DNA from: Aquilaria yunnanensis
Taxonomy: Eukaryota > Streptophyta > Magnoliopsida > Malvales > Thymelaeaceae
DNA length: 64,000 nucleotides
Direction: 5' to 3'
Assembly: GCA_039654915.1 (NCBI GenBank)
Contig: CM077599.1
Location: 78,026,001-78,090,000, forward strand
Positions 35,418 to 45,045 of the stretch are shown here, piece after piece. Numbering within the stretch: the stretch's first letter is position 1; each line of letters begins with the position of its first letter. Position numbers and translations under genes: made by a program. A model generated the notes under the pieces. That model was not told the origin of the DNA. It saw only the letters and a list, made by a program, of their open reading frames with translations, and searched no databases.

Positions 35418-36171
35418 GGGAAACTTACAATAACTCATCATAGTTTGGCCTAGCCTACACTTTACCACACTTTTTTTTTAAAAAAAAAAACCTATACTTT
35501 GCCATTTTTTTTACATTGCCTGATAATAACTTTTGAAACCCTAATTTAAACTATATAATAATTATTTTTTTAGTAATTTCAATCTATCTGGTGTTTTCCT
35601 CACAACTAATATATATTTAAAGTTATCAATTTTTCTTATTTGTAAATATATTTTCCTTCCTACAAATGTACTCCCTCCGTCCAAAAAAGAATGAAACGTA
35701 TTCTGTTTTTGGATATCCCAAAAAGAACAAAACGTTTTTTATTTTAGAAAGTTTTTAACTTCTAATTTACTTTACTACTCTTATTTAAACTCTCACTACA
35801 CAAAACCCAACAAAGAATTTTTTTTTATTTTCATTTAAACTCTCACTGTACAAAACCCCAAAAAGAATTTTTTTTATTTTTAATCATTATTTAAACTCTC
35901 ACTACACAAAAACCTTAATATCTGTGTCTAGAGAAACGTTTCATTTATTATGGGACAGTGGGAGTATTTTTTTTTAAATATCGGTTAACTGTGAAAAAAT
36001 TAAAATCTTGAAATTATTGGTATATAATTATCGGATAATTTAAATTAATGTTTCAGAAGTTGTTGTGAGATAGTGTAAACGAAGCAAAGGGTAAAACATA
36101 GGTTTTTAAAAATAAAGGGGGCAAAGTGTAGGTTAGGCCAAAATACAAGGGGGAGGTTTGTTTAAGTTTCC
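35418..36171. mobile_element. TIR element (family also at 52.3 and 53.4 kb), carrying a Stowaway MITE
   Basis: The left arm from 35418 (GGGAAACTTACAATAACTC, then GTTTGGCCTAGCCTACACTTT) is the inverse of the right arm ending 36171 (GTAGGTTAGGCCAAAATAC, then TTTAAGTTTCC). The arms run about 140 bp. The inner segment near 35530-35635 (AACTTTTGAAACCCTAATTTAAACTATATA, then TCTGGTGTTTTC) recurs at 52320-52405 and, weaker, at 53505-53580. The Stowaway element at 35671-35964 lies inside. No clean TSD was found. Confidence 0.5.
35671..35964. mobile_element. Stowaway-type MITE, 294 bp
   Basis: The TIR CTCCCTCCGTCC at the left and GGGACAGTGGGAG at the right are typical Tc1/mariner-type Stowaway ends, with TA at both sides (35669-35670, 35965-35966). 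The inside has the usual AAACGTTT and ACACAAAACCC words. The right TIR has decayed. Confidence 0.85.
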
Positions 36172-36217
36172 TGCTTGTAATTAATTAAGGGTTGTTAGTA
36201 GTATGTAAGGTATTTAT

Positions 36218-37179
36218 TAGGGGTGAGCATGGGTTGGGTAAACCCGAAATCGAAACCGAACCACCCCCATTGGGTTGGGTTGAGTTGGATAAAAATTGAT
36301 CATGGTTCTCGGGTTGGTTCCATATATAGAAGAACTGACGGTTTTTGGGTTGGTTCTGGTTCCATATGAAACCAACCCGAGGTGGAACCGAACCCGAGAT
36401 ATATATATAATTATATAATAAAAATTATAGTATTACTAATATATCCATACACACACACACACATATATTTCTTTGAAGTATTATGATAGTTATTTTATGT
36501 TTTTATATTAAACTCTTAAACTGATGTTTTAAATTGAAACAGTATAGAAGTTGTGGGATCATTTACGAAATTTCTCCATATTTACTTAAATTGCTTTGCT
36601 TCATAGACCCACAACTCCTAAGTCATTTTGCTTTCGATCTTTCATTCCAGACTACTCTTTACGACATAATTATGATTTTTTTTCATTTGAGTCATGCAAA
36701 ATTAAAAATTTATGACATCAACATATTTTAGGTTTTGATACTGAAGAAGATGGTCTTAAAGGCTCAATTTTTCATATTGAATATCATACCAATATTGGAT
36801 TTACTGGAATGAAGTAAACTAGTTGAAATAAAGGATGCCCTACAAGCAACTCTTTTGAACCATTTTTGTAAGAACAACATTTTAAACTCTTTTGAATGTA
36901 TCTAAGTACATATATTTAAATATTAATTTAATTTTATATTATGTTGAATATGTCATAAAACTGATTATGGATGTAGATTTATTGAATTTTGGTGTTGTTA
37001 TAGGTATATGATATAAACCGAAAAACCCGAGAACCAGAACCGAAAAACCCAGAACCATGGTTCTGGTTCTGTTCGGTTCTCGGTTCTGGGTTGGGTAGAA
37101 AAATTTTGGAACCGAGGCCATTTCGGGTTGGTTCGGTTCCACCATAAAACCGAACCAACCCGACCCATGCTCACCCCTA
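36218..37179. mobile_element. Non-autonomous hAT element, 962 bp, with perfect TSD GTATTTAT
   Basis: It starts TAGGGGTGAGCATGGGTTGG and ends as the inverse (CCATGCTCACCCCTA). Perfect 8-bp direct repeats GTATTTAT lie at 36210-36217 and 37180-37187, the hAT hallmark. Subterminal regions are full of AACCCGA, GGTTCGG and GGTTCTGG words in both directions. There is no transposase. Confidence 0.85.
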
Positions 37180-37187
37180 GTATTTAT

Positions 37188-38152
37188 AGACCAGTGTGAA
37201 TTTCTCTATATTTTATCTGAGTAGATTTCTTTTATTTGTGAATGTAGGTTAGATAAGAGCCAAACTATATTAAATTTATGTATACTTGTTTGATCCTATT
37301 TATTGTTCCGCTATGCTTGATAGGTGATATAAAATATTTTTTTTCAATAGATTTTCTAAATACTCCTTTCTCCCAAAATATATAAATCGGTGATACAAGC
37401 GTGCATATTTAGGCTCCAAGGATATCTGGTTATTCTTCCAATTTTTCCCTTCCATATGCTCTGCTTTCAAACTGTTTCAAAGTTGTGATTTGCTTTTGTT
37501 TCCTCACTGAACGTCTGAAAAAGTTAACGGAGCAGGCTAAACAAGTGCTCTTGGAATCAGCGACCAGCGTCATCGGACCCATATGAAGAGCAAATCCAGT
37601 TGGCCAGACTGAAGCAAACTGTCGCCCGAAAGTTGAGACGGTGGCGATTCTATAGGTGAAAAAAAGAGAGTGCCTGTCTCCTCGTCACTTGCAGAAACAG
37701 ATGGGTAGCTTTGCGGGTTCTTGCAGGAAACGACAAGTACTCGTAATTACCGGAATCTACTACCCTCTCTGTAGAATTGACTCGATTCTAGCAACTCTAT
37801 CGATTCACCGTTGATTGCAGTAGCATTGTCGATTCCAGTAGCGCCGTTGATTCACTGTCGATTCTAGCACCATCAATGATTCCAGGAGCGTTGTCGATTA
37901 GCCGATTGTCTTCGACTAACCGCACCTTCCATCAGTGTCATAGATTAGCCGATTGACTTCGATCAACCCCATTGTCGATTTGCTAATCGTCTTCGACGGC
38001 CAACGATTCCGGGAGTGCCCTTGATCGCCGTCGATTCACCCGCACCTGGTTCGTCCTCTTTGTCCAAATTCCATCAACTTCACCAGAGAGGAGTGGAGAG
38101 ATGAATGTTTCTCCATAGGAGAATGAAGGGGGAGCCAGTTAGAGATTATGAG
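37188..38152. other. Spacer with a TCGATT-rich block, no clear gene
   Basis: From about 37775 to 38040 the words GTCGATT, GATTCC and AGCCGATTG recur irregularly about every 20-30 bp in GC-richer DNA. The reading frames are broken. It resembles a decayed minisatellite or an old coding piece; I cannot name it. Confidence 0.3.
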
Positions 38153-38491
38153 CCCATTCGTTTGAACTAAAGTCAACTAATTTTTTTTAATTTTTACATC
38201 TCTTTTACCTTAAACAAATTTTATTTGAAAGTCAATGTTATGTAGATACGATAATCAATTTGAAAGTAAATTTTTATGATGTCGTTAAATTTTTATGAAT
38301 TTTTTTCTTTTTAAGGCTTGAAACTAGAAAAATTTATAAAAATTTAGTAAGATTATAAAAATTGTATTTTCAATTGATTATTGTAACTACATAATATTAG
38401 CTTTTAATTAAAATTAGTTTCAAGTAAAAAGGATGTAAAAATAAAAATAAGTTATTTTGTAGTCAATTGACTAAAGTTAAAACGAATTGGG
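38153..38491. mobile_element. Palindromic MITE, about 339 bp, same family as 34469-34795
   Basis: The left end CCCATTCGTTTGAACTAAAGTC mirrors the right end GACTAAAGTTAAAACGAATTGGG. Inner words (ATGTAGATACGATAATC, AAATTTTTATGA, TTGTAACTACATAATA) match the other copy. Confidence 0.65.
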
Positions 38492-38615
38492 TGTATAAGG
38501 GCAAAATAGAAAATTAAGTATAAAGGATTACTGAAGAATGAAATATTACAGTCTTTTTTAACGGAGGGAGTATCATGAAAGTGGTTGACTATAGTAGACT
38601 CAAGGAAATGATATA

Positions 38616-38908
38616 CTCCCTCCGTCCCAATTTAATTGAAACGTATTTCTTTTTGGGAAGTCCCAAAAAGGTTGAAACGTTTCCTCTTTTAGAAAGTTTA
38701 AACAATTAAATAATCCTTTTACATTAAACCCAATAAAGACTTTTTTTTTTAATCTCCACTCAACCTCTCACTGCACAAAACCCAAAAAAGAATCTTTCCT
38801 TTTTTAATCATTATTTAAACTTTTACTACATAAAAAATTAACACAAATTACATACACCTTAATCTCCGTGCCCAGTCAAATGTTTCAATTAAAACGGGAC
38901 GGAGGGAG
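38616..38908. mobile_element. Stowaway-type MITE, 293 bp, well preserved
   Basis: CTCCCTCCGTCCCAATTTAA at the left and AAAACGGGACGGAGGGAG at the right, with TA on both sides (38614-38615, 38909-38910). About 50 bp earlier (38552-38570) lies the lone end ACGGAGGGAG of another copy. It lies about 70 bp upstream of a TATA box at 38976. Confidence 0.9.
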
Positions 38909-38975
38909 TATCATGTACTGCAGATTCCAATTCCCAATATTCTAATTGAATGGCTCACAACAAGTTTCTAACTTG

Positions 38976-38983
38976 TATAAATA
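38976..38983 (+). promoter_or_regulatory. TATA box TATAAATA upstream of a small ORF
   Basis: TATAAATA followed by GGCTAGA lies 106 bp before the ATG at 39089. The stretch between is A/C-rich like a plant 5' UTR and contains a CT-rich run (CTCCTCCTCC) just before the coding start. Spacing and composition are right for a real promoter, but nothing else proves it. Confidence 0.45.
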
Positions 38984-39088
38984 GGCTAGAAAGAAATGGA
39001 TCATATAAGTGACATTCACCAACTGAATTAATTCTTCCCATTTGCATTAGTTATTTTTTTCTCCTCCTCCTTATTTCTATCTTTTAAT

Positions 39089-39238
39089 ATGCCTTCCATA
39101 AATATGCCTCTCCAGACCGTCAACTTTATGTGCGAACCAAGAAGAAATCACCCGCAAGTTGAATATGAATTTCGTATCGAGTCAGGTAGAATCGTACAAG
39201 TTGCGAAGCCACCAAAGAAGCGCTGCGCCGTCAATTGA
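39089..39238 (+). CDS. Putative 49-residue basic protein of unknown function
   Basis: The ORF from ATG 39089 starts MPSINMPLQTVNFMCEP and ends KPPKKRCAVN before TGA at 39236. It is not AT-biased like the neighbouring spacer, has a mixed codon make-up, and contains VEYEFRIESGRIVQVA, which would form beta strands. The TATA box and a leader of fitting length precede it. I recognise no family. It could be an intact small gene or the first exon of a longer one (no clear donor was seen). Chance is possible. Confidence 0.35.
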   Translation: MPSINMPLQTVNFMCEPRRNHPQVEYEFRIESGRIVQVAKPPKKRCAVN

Positions 39239-40009
39239 TCGAGCAACAGCAATTCACCCTGGGCGGAGTAGAAAGTATAGTCAACCGTTAATGGGTAAAC
39301 TTAAAAACTGCAGGGTCAAATTGTCAACTTTTTTTCTTTCTTAAGCGTTTATATGCTATTTACCCACTGGGCTGCCACTACAGATAAGGAGGCAATAATA
39401 AAATTAGGCAGACGTAAGGCCTTCCGGAAACAGGAAAGTGGAAATTAAGTTATTGTACTATTTACCGAGAATAATGTAAAAAAAAAAACAAAAAGAAAGA
39501 AGAAAACCTTGTAGGCTTGAGGAGATGGCATGGGCGTCCAATTACAGGAGGCAAGCCTTTATAAATTCTCTCCTCATTGTACTGTGGTTTGAATTTCATA
39601 CTTTTGTCATAAAAAGTTTCGTAATAGATGTTACGTGTTGGCTTAAATGCAACCGAAAGGGCTGAATTGCTTATTTTAAAAGTTTTTGGTAAATCAAAAC
39701 TTTAAACCAAATTCACCTTCAACCGAAGTTCAACAACAAATTAATATGCAAAGAATAAGCATAAACATAAATGAAAAATCAGGTTCAAACCATGCAAATG
39801 AGAAAAAGATGAAGAAGAAGAAGAAGATAAGACACCGGATTTAGTTCATTCTTTTGGGATGCCCAATAAAGTTCATCATATTATTCTCAATTTAAAAAAT
39901 TTGGTATTTTATATAGCTATCCCTGAACTTTGATTAATATTAGAGTTCACCCATGAGGATTGAAAATTACACTTTTTCCATATTTTTTGGTACATTATCT
40001 AACAACAAC
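39239..40009. other. Spacer without a recognisable gene
   Basis: AT-rich DNA with an A-run at 39478-39488 and (GAA)n near 39810-39830. It may hold the 3' UTR of the small ORF. Nothing else was identified. Confidence 0.3.
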
Positions 40010-40189
40010 TTTTTTTTTTCTGGGGTCAGCAGTAAACGTTTTATTAAAATGGCCAGCAAGATGCTGGGAAAACTGACAGTACAGGCAAAGACTTCACCAA
40101 GCAGTGAAGGATTCAAGCCCCAGATATTTAACGAAATCCCAACCCTTCCAGCCCTTTTAGAAATCCAAAAATAATTTTTAGACTTAATG
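40010..40189 (-). mobile_element. 3' end of a LINE, minus strand, split by CACTA-1 and continued at 50274
   Basis: A T10 run at 40010-40019 is followed by sequence which in reverse reads as a LINE 3' UTR with AATAAAACGTTT just before the poly(A). The sequence continues beyond CACTA-1 at 50274-50373 and, after the hAT MITE, at about 50888. CACTA-1 therefore inserted into an older LINE relic. Confidence 0.5.
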
Positions 40190-40560
40190 CACTACAAGAA
40201 AACAAGGCATTTGAGACAGGAAAAAATGTAGGGAAACCGTAGGAAATGGTTATTTCCTACGATTAAAATCGTCGGACAAAAACGTAGGAAAAAGTAGTGT
40301 TGGAAATAAAAACCGTCGGATAAACGTAAAAGGGTCCTACGCTTTTATGACTCCAGTGTATCTGACGGTTTTGAGATGCTTTTTGTCCTACGCTTTTATG
40401 ACGGATGTGGTCCCCATTATTTAAGACGGTTTTGAGATGCCCCTTTATCCTACGCTTTTATGACGCCAACTTATTCCTACGATTTTGTGACTTTAATATC
40501 TCCTACGTTTGTGTGACTTTAATATATCTCCTACGATTTTGTGACAATTTAAAGACTTTA
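40190..40560. repeat. CACTA-1 3'-side subterminal repeats
   Basis: After the terminal CACTACAAGAA, words of the types TAGGAAA, CCTACG, CTTTTATGAC and ACGGTTTTGAGATG repeat in both orientations, with spacing of about 15-40 bp. In known CACTA elements such words bind TnpA. A (TTA)n/(ATT)n tract lies just inside, at about 40653-40683, and also at the matching place of CACTA-2. Confidence 0.8.
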
Positions 40561-40650
40561 GTAAATTAATTTATATACAAAATAAAAACATATTATATTG
40601 CATTATTTAATAATAATAATAAAACACAAATTATTATTATTATGTTAATA

Positions 40651-40686
<36 letters not shown>

Positions 40687-40787
40687 ACAATTGATCAAAG
40701 TAATCAATAAAATTACTATACATAAAAGTAATCAAATTTTACAGGAAAAAGTTAATTACAAAGAACTGAATGAGATCTAATATAAAA

Positions 40788-42881
40788 TCAATGAGATGCA
40801 GTCCCGGGCTGATCATCGTCATCTCGCTGGCTACGATCGTCGACAGGAGGCTGAGTGAAGGAACCGGTCCGTAGGTCGTCTGAGAGCACCGATGCAGGTA
40901 TAATCCCCTGCTGGATCAATCTGTTAAGCATGGCGCTCATTGCAGCCTCGGTCTCTCGTTGAACCTGAGTACGAACATCTGCCTGTAGCCGCGTAAAATC
41001 ACTCCGTAGCTGGGTGTTCTCAGCCCTCAGCTGAGCAATCTCCTCCGAATCAGCACGTGGAGCCTAAAAAATTTTGTAAGTAGCAATTAGCAACGTAAAA
41101 GTGATAAAAATAATTAATAAGGTTAAATAAAAATAAAAAATACCCGATGTGGTCCAAATGTCTGGGGATCAGAGAGTCGGTGCGGAACACCCGGTAGTCG
41201 GCCCTTTTTTTGTGGGCCTTGTACCTCGCTCCAGACCTCTGCAACGAACTGCGGGCGGTCATCCGGATTCTGGTATTTTTGTTGAATCCGCTGGACATAT
41301 CCATCCTACAAGAAAAAGAAATTAGAGTTAGTAAGACAAATATTATATTTTTAAATCAATGTTTGTAGAGGTAAATGACCATTTATTACCTGCAGCTCCT
41401 GTGAAATCAAATCGATGGGCTGACCGGTCTTCTTCCGTCTATGAGTATGAGCCCACCAGTCATCAAATGATGGCTCAACTCCATCATTTGCTTTTGTCTG
41501 CACAATTTTAGCTATCATTAAAAATTTATGTAATTAATAAATCATACAAAATTTATAATGTATGGAAAGGTCCAAGTTGGTACCATACGATCCCAGTGCA
41601 TCTCGCTTGGGATTAAGCCCATCTTGTGCTTCGGAACAAGGCCTGAGCTATCCACTATGTGCTTGGCATGGGAGCCAACCTCGGATAGCTTCTTCCATCG
41701 CTCCTGCTCCCACTAGTCACACAACTGATTCCACACCTGCTGACTGTAGCAGGGTGGAACATGTGGCCGCAGCAAATTGTAGTCAGGGTTGTCGAAGAAG
41801 GCGGGGATCTTTTGAATCGCGACGGACCTCCAATGATAGACGCGGTTCCGCACGGACCGCGAACAGTAGTCGAACACAATTCGGCGGATGGCGCCGAAGT
41901 CTCTAGGGTCCCATCTATAGTAGTTCTGCAATTTCACAAAGAAGAAAAAAATTATTAATTTTTTCATATGTAAAGTATTGTTTAAAAATGTATAATAACC
42001 AATTACCTCTAATGTGGTCACGTGCTCCTCTCGTGCAGCTCGAGATGCATGTGACCAAGCTATATAACCTTCGTCCCACAACCTCACATGAATAGAGGCT
42101 ATGGTGGAACGAAGGGAGTTATCAGTGAGTAAGCTGTAACAAATAATGATTATAGTAAGATATATATATAAACTGATGTAACTAAGAACAACGTATAATT
42201 ATATCATAATTAATGACTTAAGAGTCAGTAATACTTACTCTCGAGGGACGATGAGCGGACGGTCCTGCGGAGGTGGAGGTGGTGGTAAGTCAACTACCCG
42301 TGGGCCTCGCCCTCTAGGTAATGGGGCCCCTGCAGCTGGATGCTCGTCAGGTGCGACCGCTGGGCCGCCAGTGGCCTGGCCCTGCTGAGGCGGCTACTGC
42401 TGAGGTGGCTGCTGCTGTTGCTGACTCGGGTGTAGGCTGGGTAGATGAGAAGTGGATATACCCAGCTCCTCTGGATCCATGAATGTGTTAGGATCGACGG
42501 CCCATGTGGACTGCTCGATCCCTGTCTGCTGGAACTGAAATGTCCCGGATATTCCGCTCATATCCGGGTAATACGCATCAGTCTGCGTGTCTCGAAACTG
42601 CTGAAATGATGAGCTCGATGCGCCAAACGTCTGCGGCACATGAGGTCGTGGCACCGGAGTATATGGCAGCTGGTCTGTGGGTGGGTCTGTGGCACCGATG
42701 TCTGCGACTGGGTCTGTGGCACTGATGTCTGCACCTGGGTATCTGGGACCTGGGTCTGAGTCTCAGTCTGTGACACCTGTGTAGGTGTCACAGCAGGCTG
42801 TCGTCAACCCCGACTACGTCGGGGATCATGTATGTCCTTGGCCGGGGCTTTGCCCGAGCCGGACTGTCTGGGGGGAACCAT
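40788..42881 (-). pseudogene. CACTA-1 TnpA-like protein (Transposase_24, Ptta/En/Spm type), six exons, broken
   Basis: Exons on the minus strand: 42881-42239, 42133-42007, 41925-41584, 41497-41390, 41305-41144, 41063-40788, all with GT..AG. The product starts MVPPRQSGSGKAPAKD, then has Gln/Pro/Thr-rich repeats (TQVSQTETQTQV). The Transposase_24 core is in exons 2-5 (WDEGYIAWSHASRAAREEH, YRWDPRDFGAIRRIVFDYC, VWNQLCD, EPSFDDWWAHTHRRKKTG, YQNPDDRPQFVAEVW), followed by a C-terminal coiled coil (EEIAQLRAENTQLRSDF). By family this protein binds subterminal repeats and helps excision. Damage: TGA in exon 1 near 42809, a frameshift near 42657, TAG near 42390, and TAG (CAG in CACTA-2) near 41715. All splice sites are kept. 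Confidence 0.85.
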
Positions 42882-43559
42882 CCTAAAATTAAAGTTTAAC
42901 ATGTTTATTACATATATATATAATACTAAATTACCATTACGTCACTAACATTTACATATTAAATTCATTATTTTAGTAAACTCATTAATTTTGAAATTGC
43001 AGTCATTTGAATACTAGTTGTGCAGTAACACTTTTTAAAATTGCCAATTATTCGATATATTCTTATTTATAAAATTAAATTATTAAAGTAGCATTAGCTG
43101 ATTATACTTACATTATTGAAGTAACATTAGTGTTGTAACATTATAAAACACTGACATTATTAAAGTGATAACAATATTACTGTAACATTATTGAACTAAC
43201 AGTTTTTTATGTTAACCACATATATAGTAACATGCTGTTGTACAAATAGAAGTAAGCATTATTACATAAAAAATTATTCTTGTACCTAAAACATACATAT
43301 TAATTACTACCACCATATAACTAATTAACCACATACATATTCATTACTAACCACGATATATAAGATTACCTAAAACATATAATATAAAAACTATATTCTT
43401 AAAATGTAAACAACAACTATATATATAAAAACAAACAGTAATTATATATGAAAAAGTACTTAAAAATAAAAATTACCTAGTTTAAATAGCTTTGGGGGAG
43501 TGGGTTTGGAAGAGGTTGTCACAGAAATGAAGGGTGGGAGTTGTGAAAACTGAAGAACT

Positions 43560-44202
43560 CCCACGAATTTAAAGGGGAAGTCTGGCGATTTAGCTACCAA
43601 TAAGACCTACGATTTTCCTGCAGTTTTTAAAATTGTAGGAAAAACGTAGCAAAATTTCCTACGCTTTTCCTACGAAAAATATAAGCTGTATGAAAACCGT
43701 AGGAATATAAAAATTGAAATTTTCCTCCATAATTTCGTTTCCTGCCAGTAGTTGGAATTTCCAACGAATCTACTACTTTTTTGATACTTTAATCCTACGC
43801 TTTTGAGTATTTCCTACATTTTTACTACTGAACTAAATTATAGACTCAAAACCGTCGGACAACGCGCTCTCCTAGGTGCTCATGGTCCTACATATTTCCT
43901 ATTATTTTTCCCCTAATTGACTTAAAACCGTCGGACAACGCGATATCCTAGGTAATTATGGTCCTACATATTTCCTACGCTTTTTTAAAGTTGACTCAAA
44001 ACCGTCGGACACACTCCTACATATTTCCTACTATTTTTTTTAGTTGACTTAAAACCGTCGGACATGCTCCTACATGTTTTCTACGCTTTTTTAAATGTTG
44101 ACTCAAAAGCGTCGGATAACGCGCTCTCCTAGGTGATTAGAGTCCTACATATTTCCTACATCTTTCCTACCCTTATTAATTACTAACTTAAAACCGTCGG
44201 AC
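43560..44202. repeat. CACTA-1 internal block of terminal-type repeats
   Basis: Between the two genes lies a dense block of the same words as at the ends: TCCTACG, TTTCCTACG, TAGGAAA, and six copies of AAAAcCGTCGGAC/T at about 43848, 43923, 43998, 44051, 44104 and 44189. Several are followed by AACGCG.T.TCCTAGG. It lies 0.7 to 1.3 kb upstream of the TnpA-like start codon (42881), so it would be that gene's promoter region. A matching block is in CACTA-2 at 57270-57785. Confidence 0.85.
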
Positions 44203-44215
44203 AAATAAATATCAA

Positions 44216-44265
44216 ATATTTTACCCATTTGATATATATATATATATATCAAATGGGTAAAATAT
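44216..44265. repeat. Perfect 50-bp palindrome
   Basis: The two 25-bp arms (ATATTTTACCCATTTGATAT.. and its inverse) are identical and meet at 44240/44241 without a loop. It directly follows the internal repeat block. The ACCCATTTGATAT part is not simple AT repeat, so this is a true inverted repeat. CACTA-2 has only a short (TA)n tract in the matching place (about 57783-57805). Confidence 0.95.
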
Positions 44266-44439
44266 ATATGTAATTTATAATGTGTTTAATTATATATGTA
44301 TCTCTCATTTTATTATTTCTTATTCTTTTTGTAAATCAAGTTTATACATATGTATCATTCAATTTGTACATGTCTTTCTAATTTTAACAAAAAGTGAGAT
44401 TAAACACTTGTTTTATACTGTAAAAGATAGCATTGGAAC

Positions 44440-44477
<38 letters not shown>

Positions 44478-45045
44478 GTAGAGTGGTGCATATCACACTT
44501 GATAAGAACATACAAAGTTTAGGTATTAAATTATATGTATATATGTTTTATAGGAAAAAACTTATATAACCTTTTTTTCTTTATAATGGGCCTCTATAAT
44601 TCTTTTAGCACGTATTCTTGAATAATTTTAAGTAATGAAAGTAACACTCAGATTTGACAATTTTATCTCTTTCTGACATTCGCCATAAATGTACTTGATT
44701 TTTGTGACTAATATTACAAAATTCTAACATGAAATAATTAGTTACCTTCTATTTTTGAAATATTTGAGAATGTAAGAAGATGACTCTCTATTTCTGTATT
44801 GACTGTTCTACGTCTACATCCTCACACTCTCTCTACTTTGATAAATCGGCATTTGTTTGAACCGATTAGGTACCCATTGAGGACAAAAAAAATAAGCTAG
44901 GTCACCCCCTGTGGATTTTACCCATTTATTTTACCCGTTGAGGACAGAAAAGTTAATTATTTTCATTTCAATGACACATGTAATTAGAAATTTGATGATT
45001 ACATTTCATAAACTTTTTCTCCGAAAATCAAACAATTACATTTAA

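Noticed and set aside
41562..41906. Plus-strand ORF of 114 codons in CACTA-1
   Set aside because: It is antisense to exon 3 of the TnpA-like gene, whose minus-strand product matches the family.
44444..44474. (AT)n tract as a functional palindrome
   Set aside because: Simple dinucleotide repeat; unlike 44216-44265 it has no non-repeat arms.
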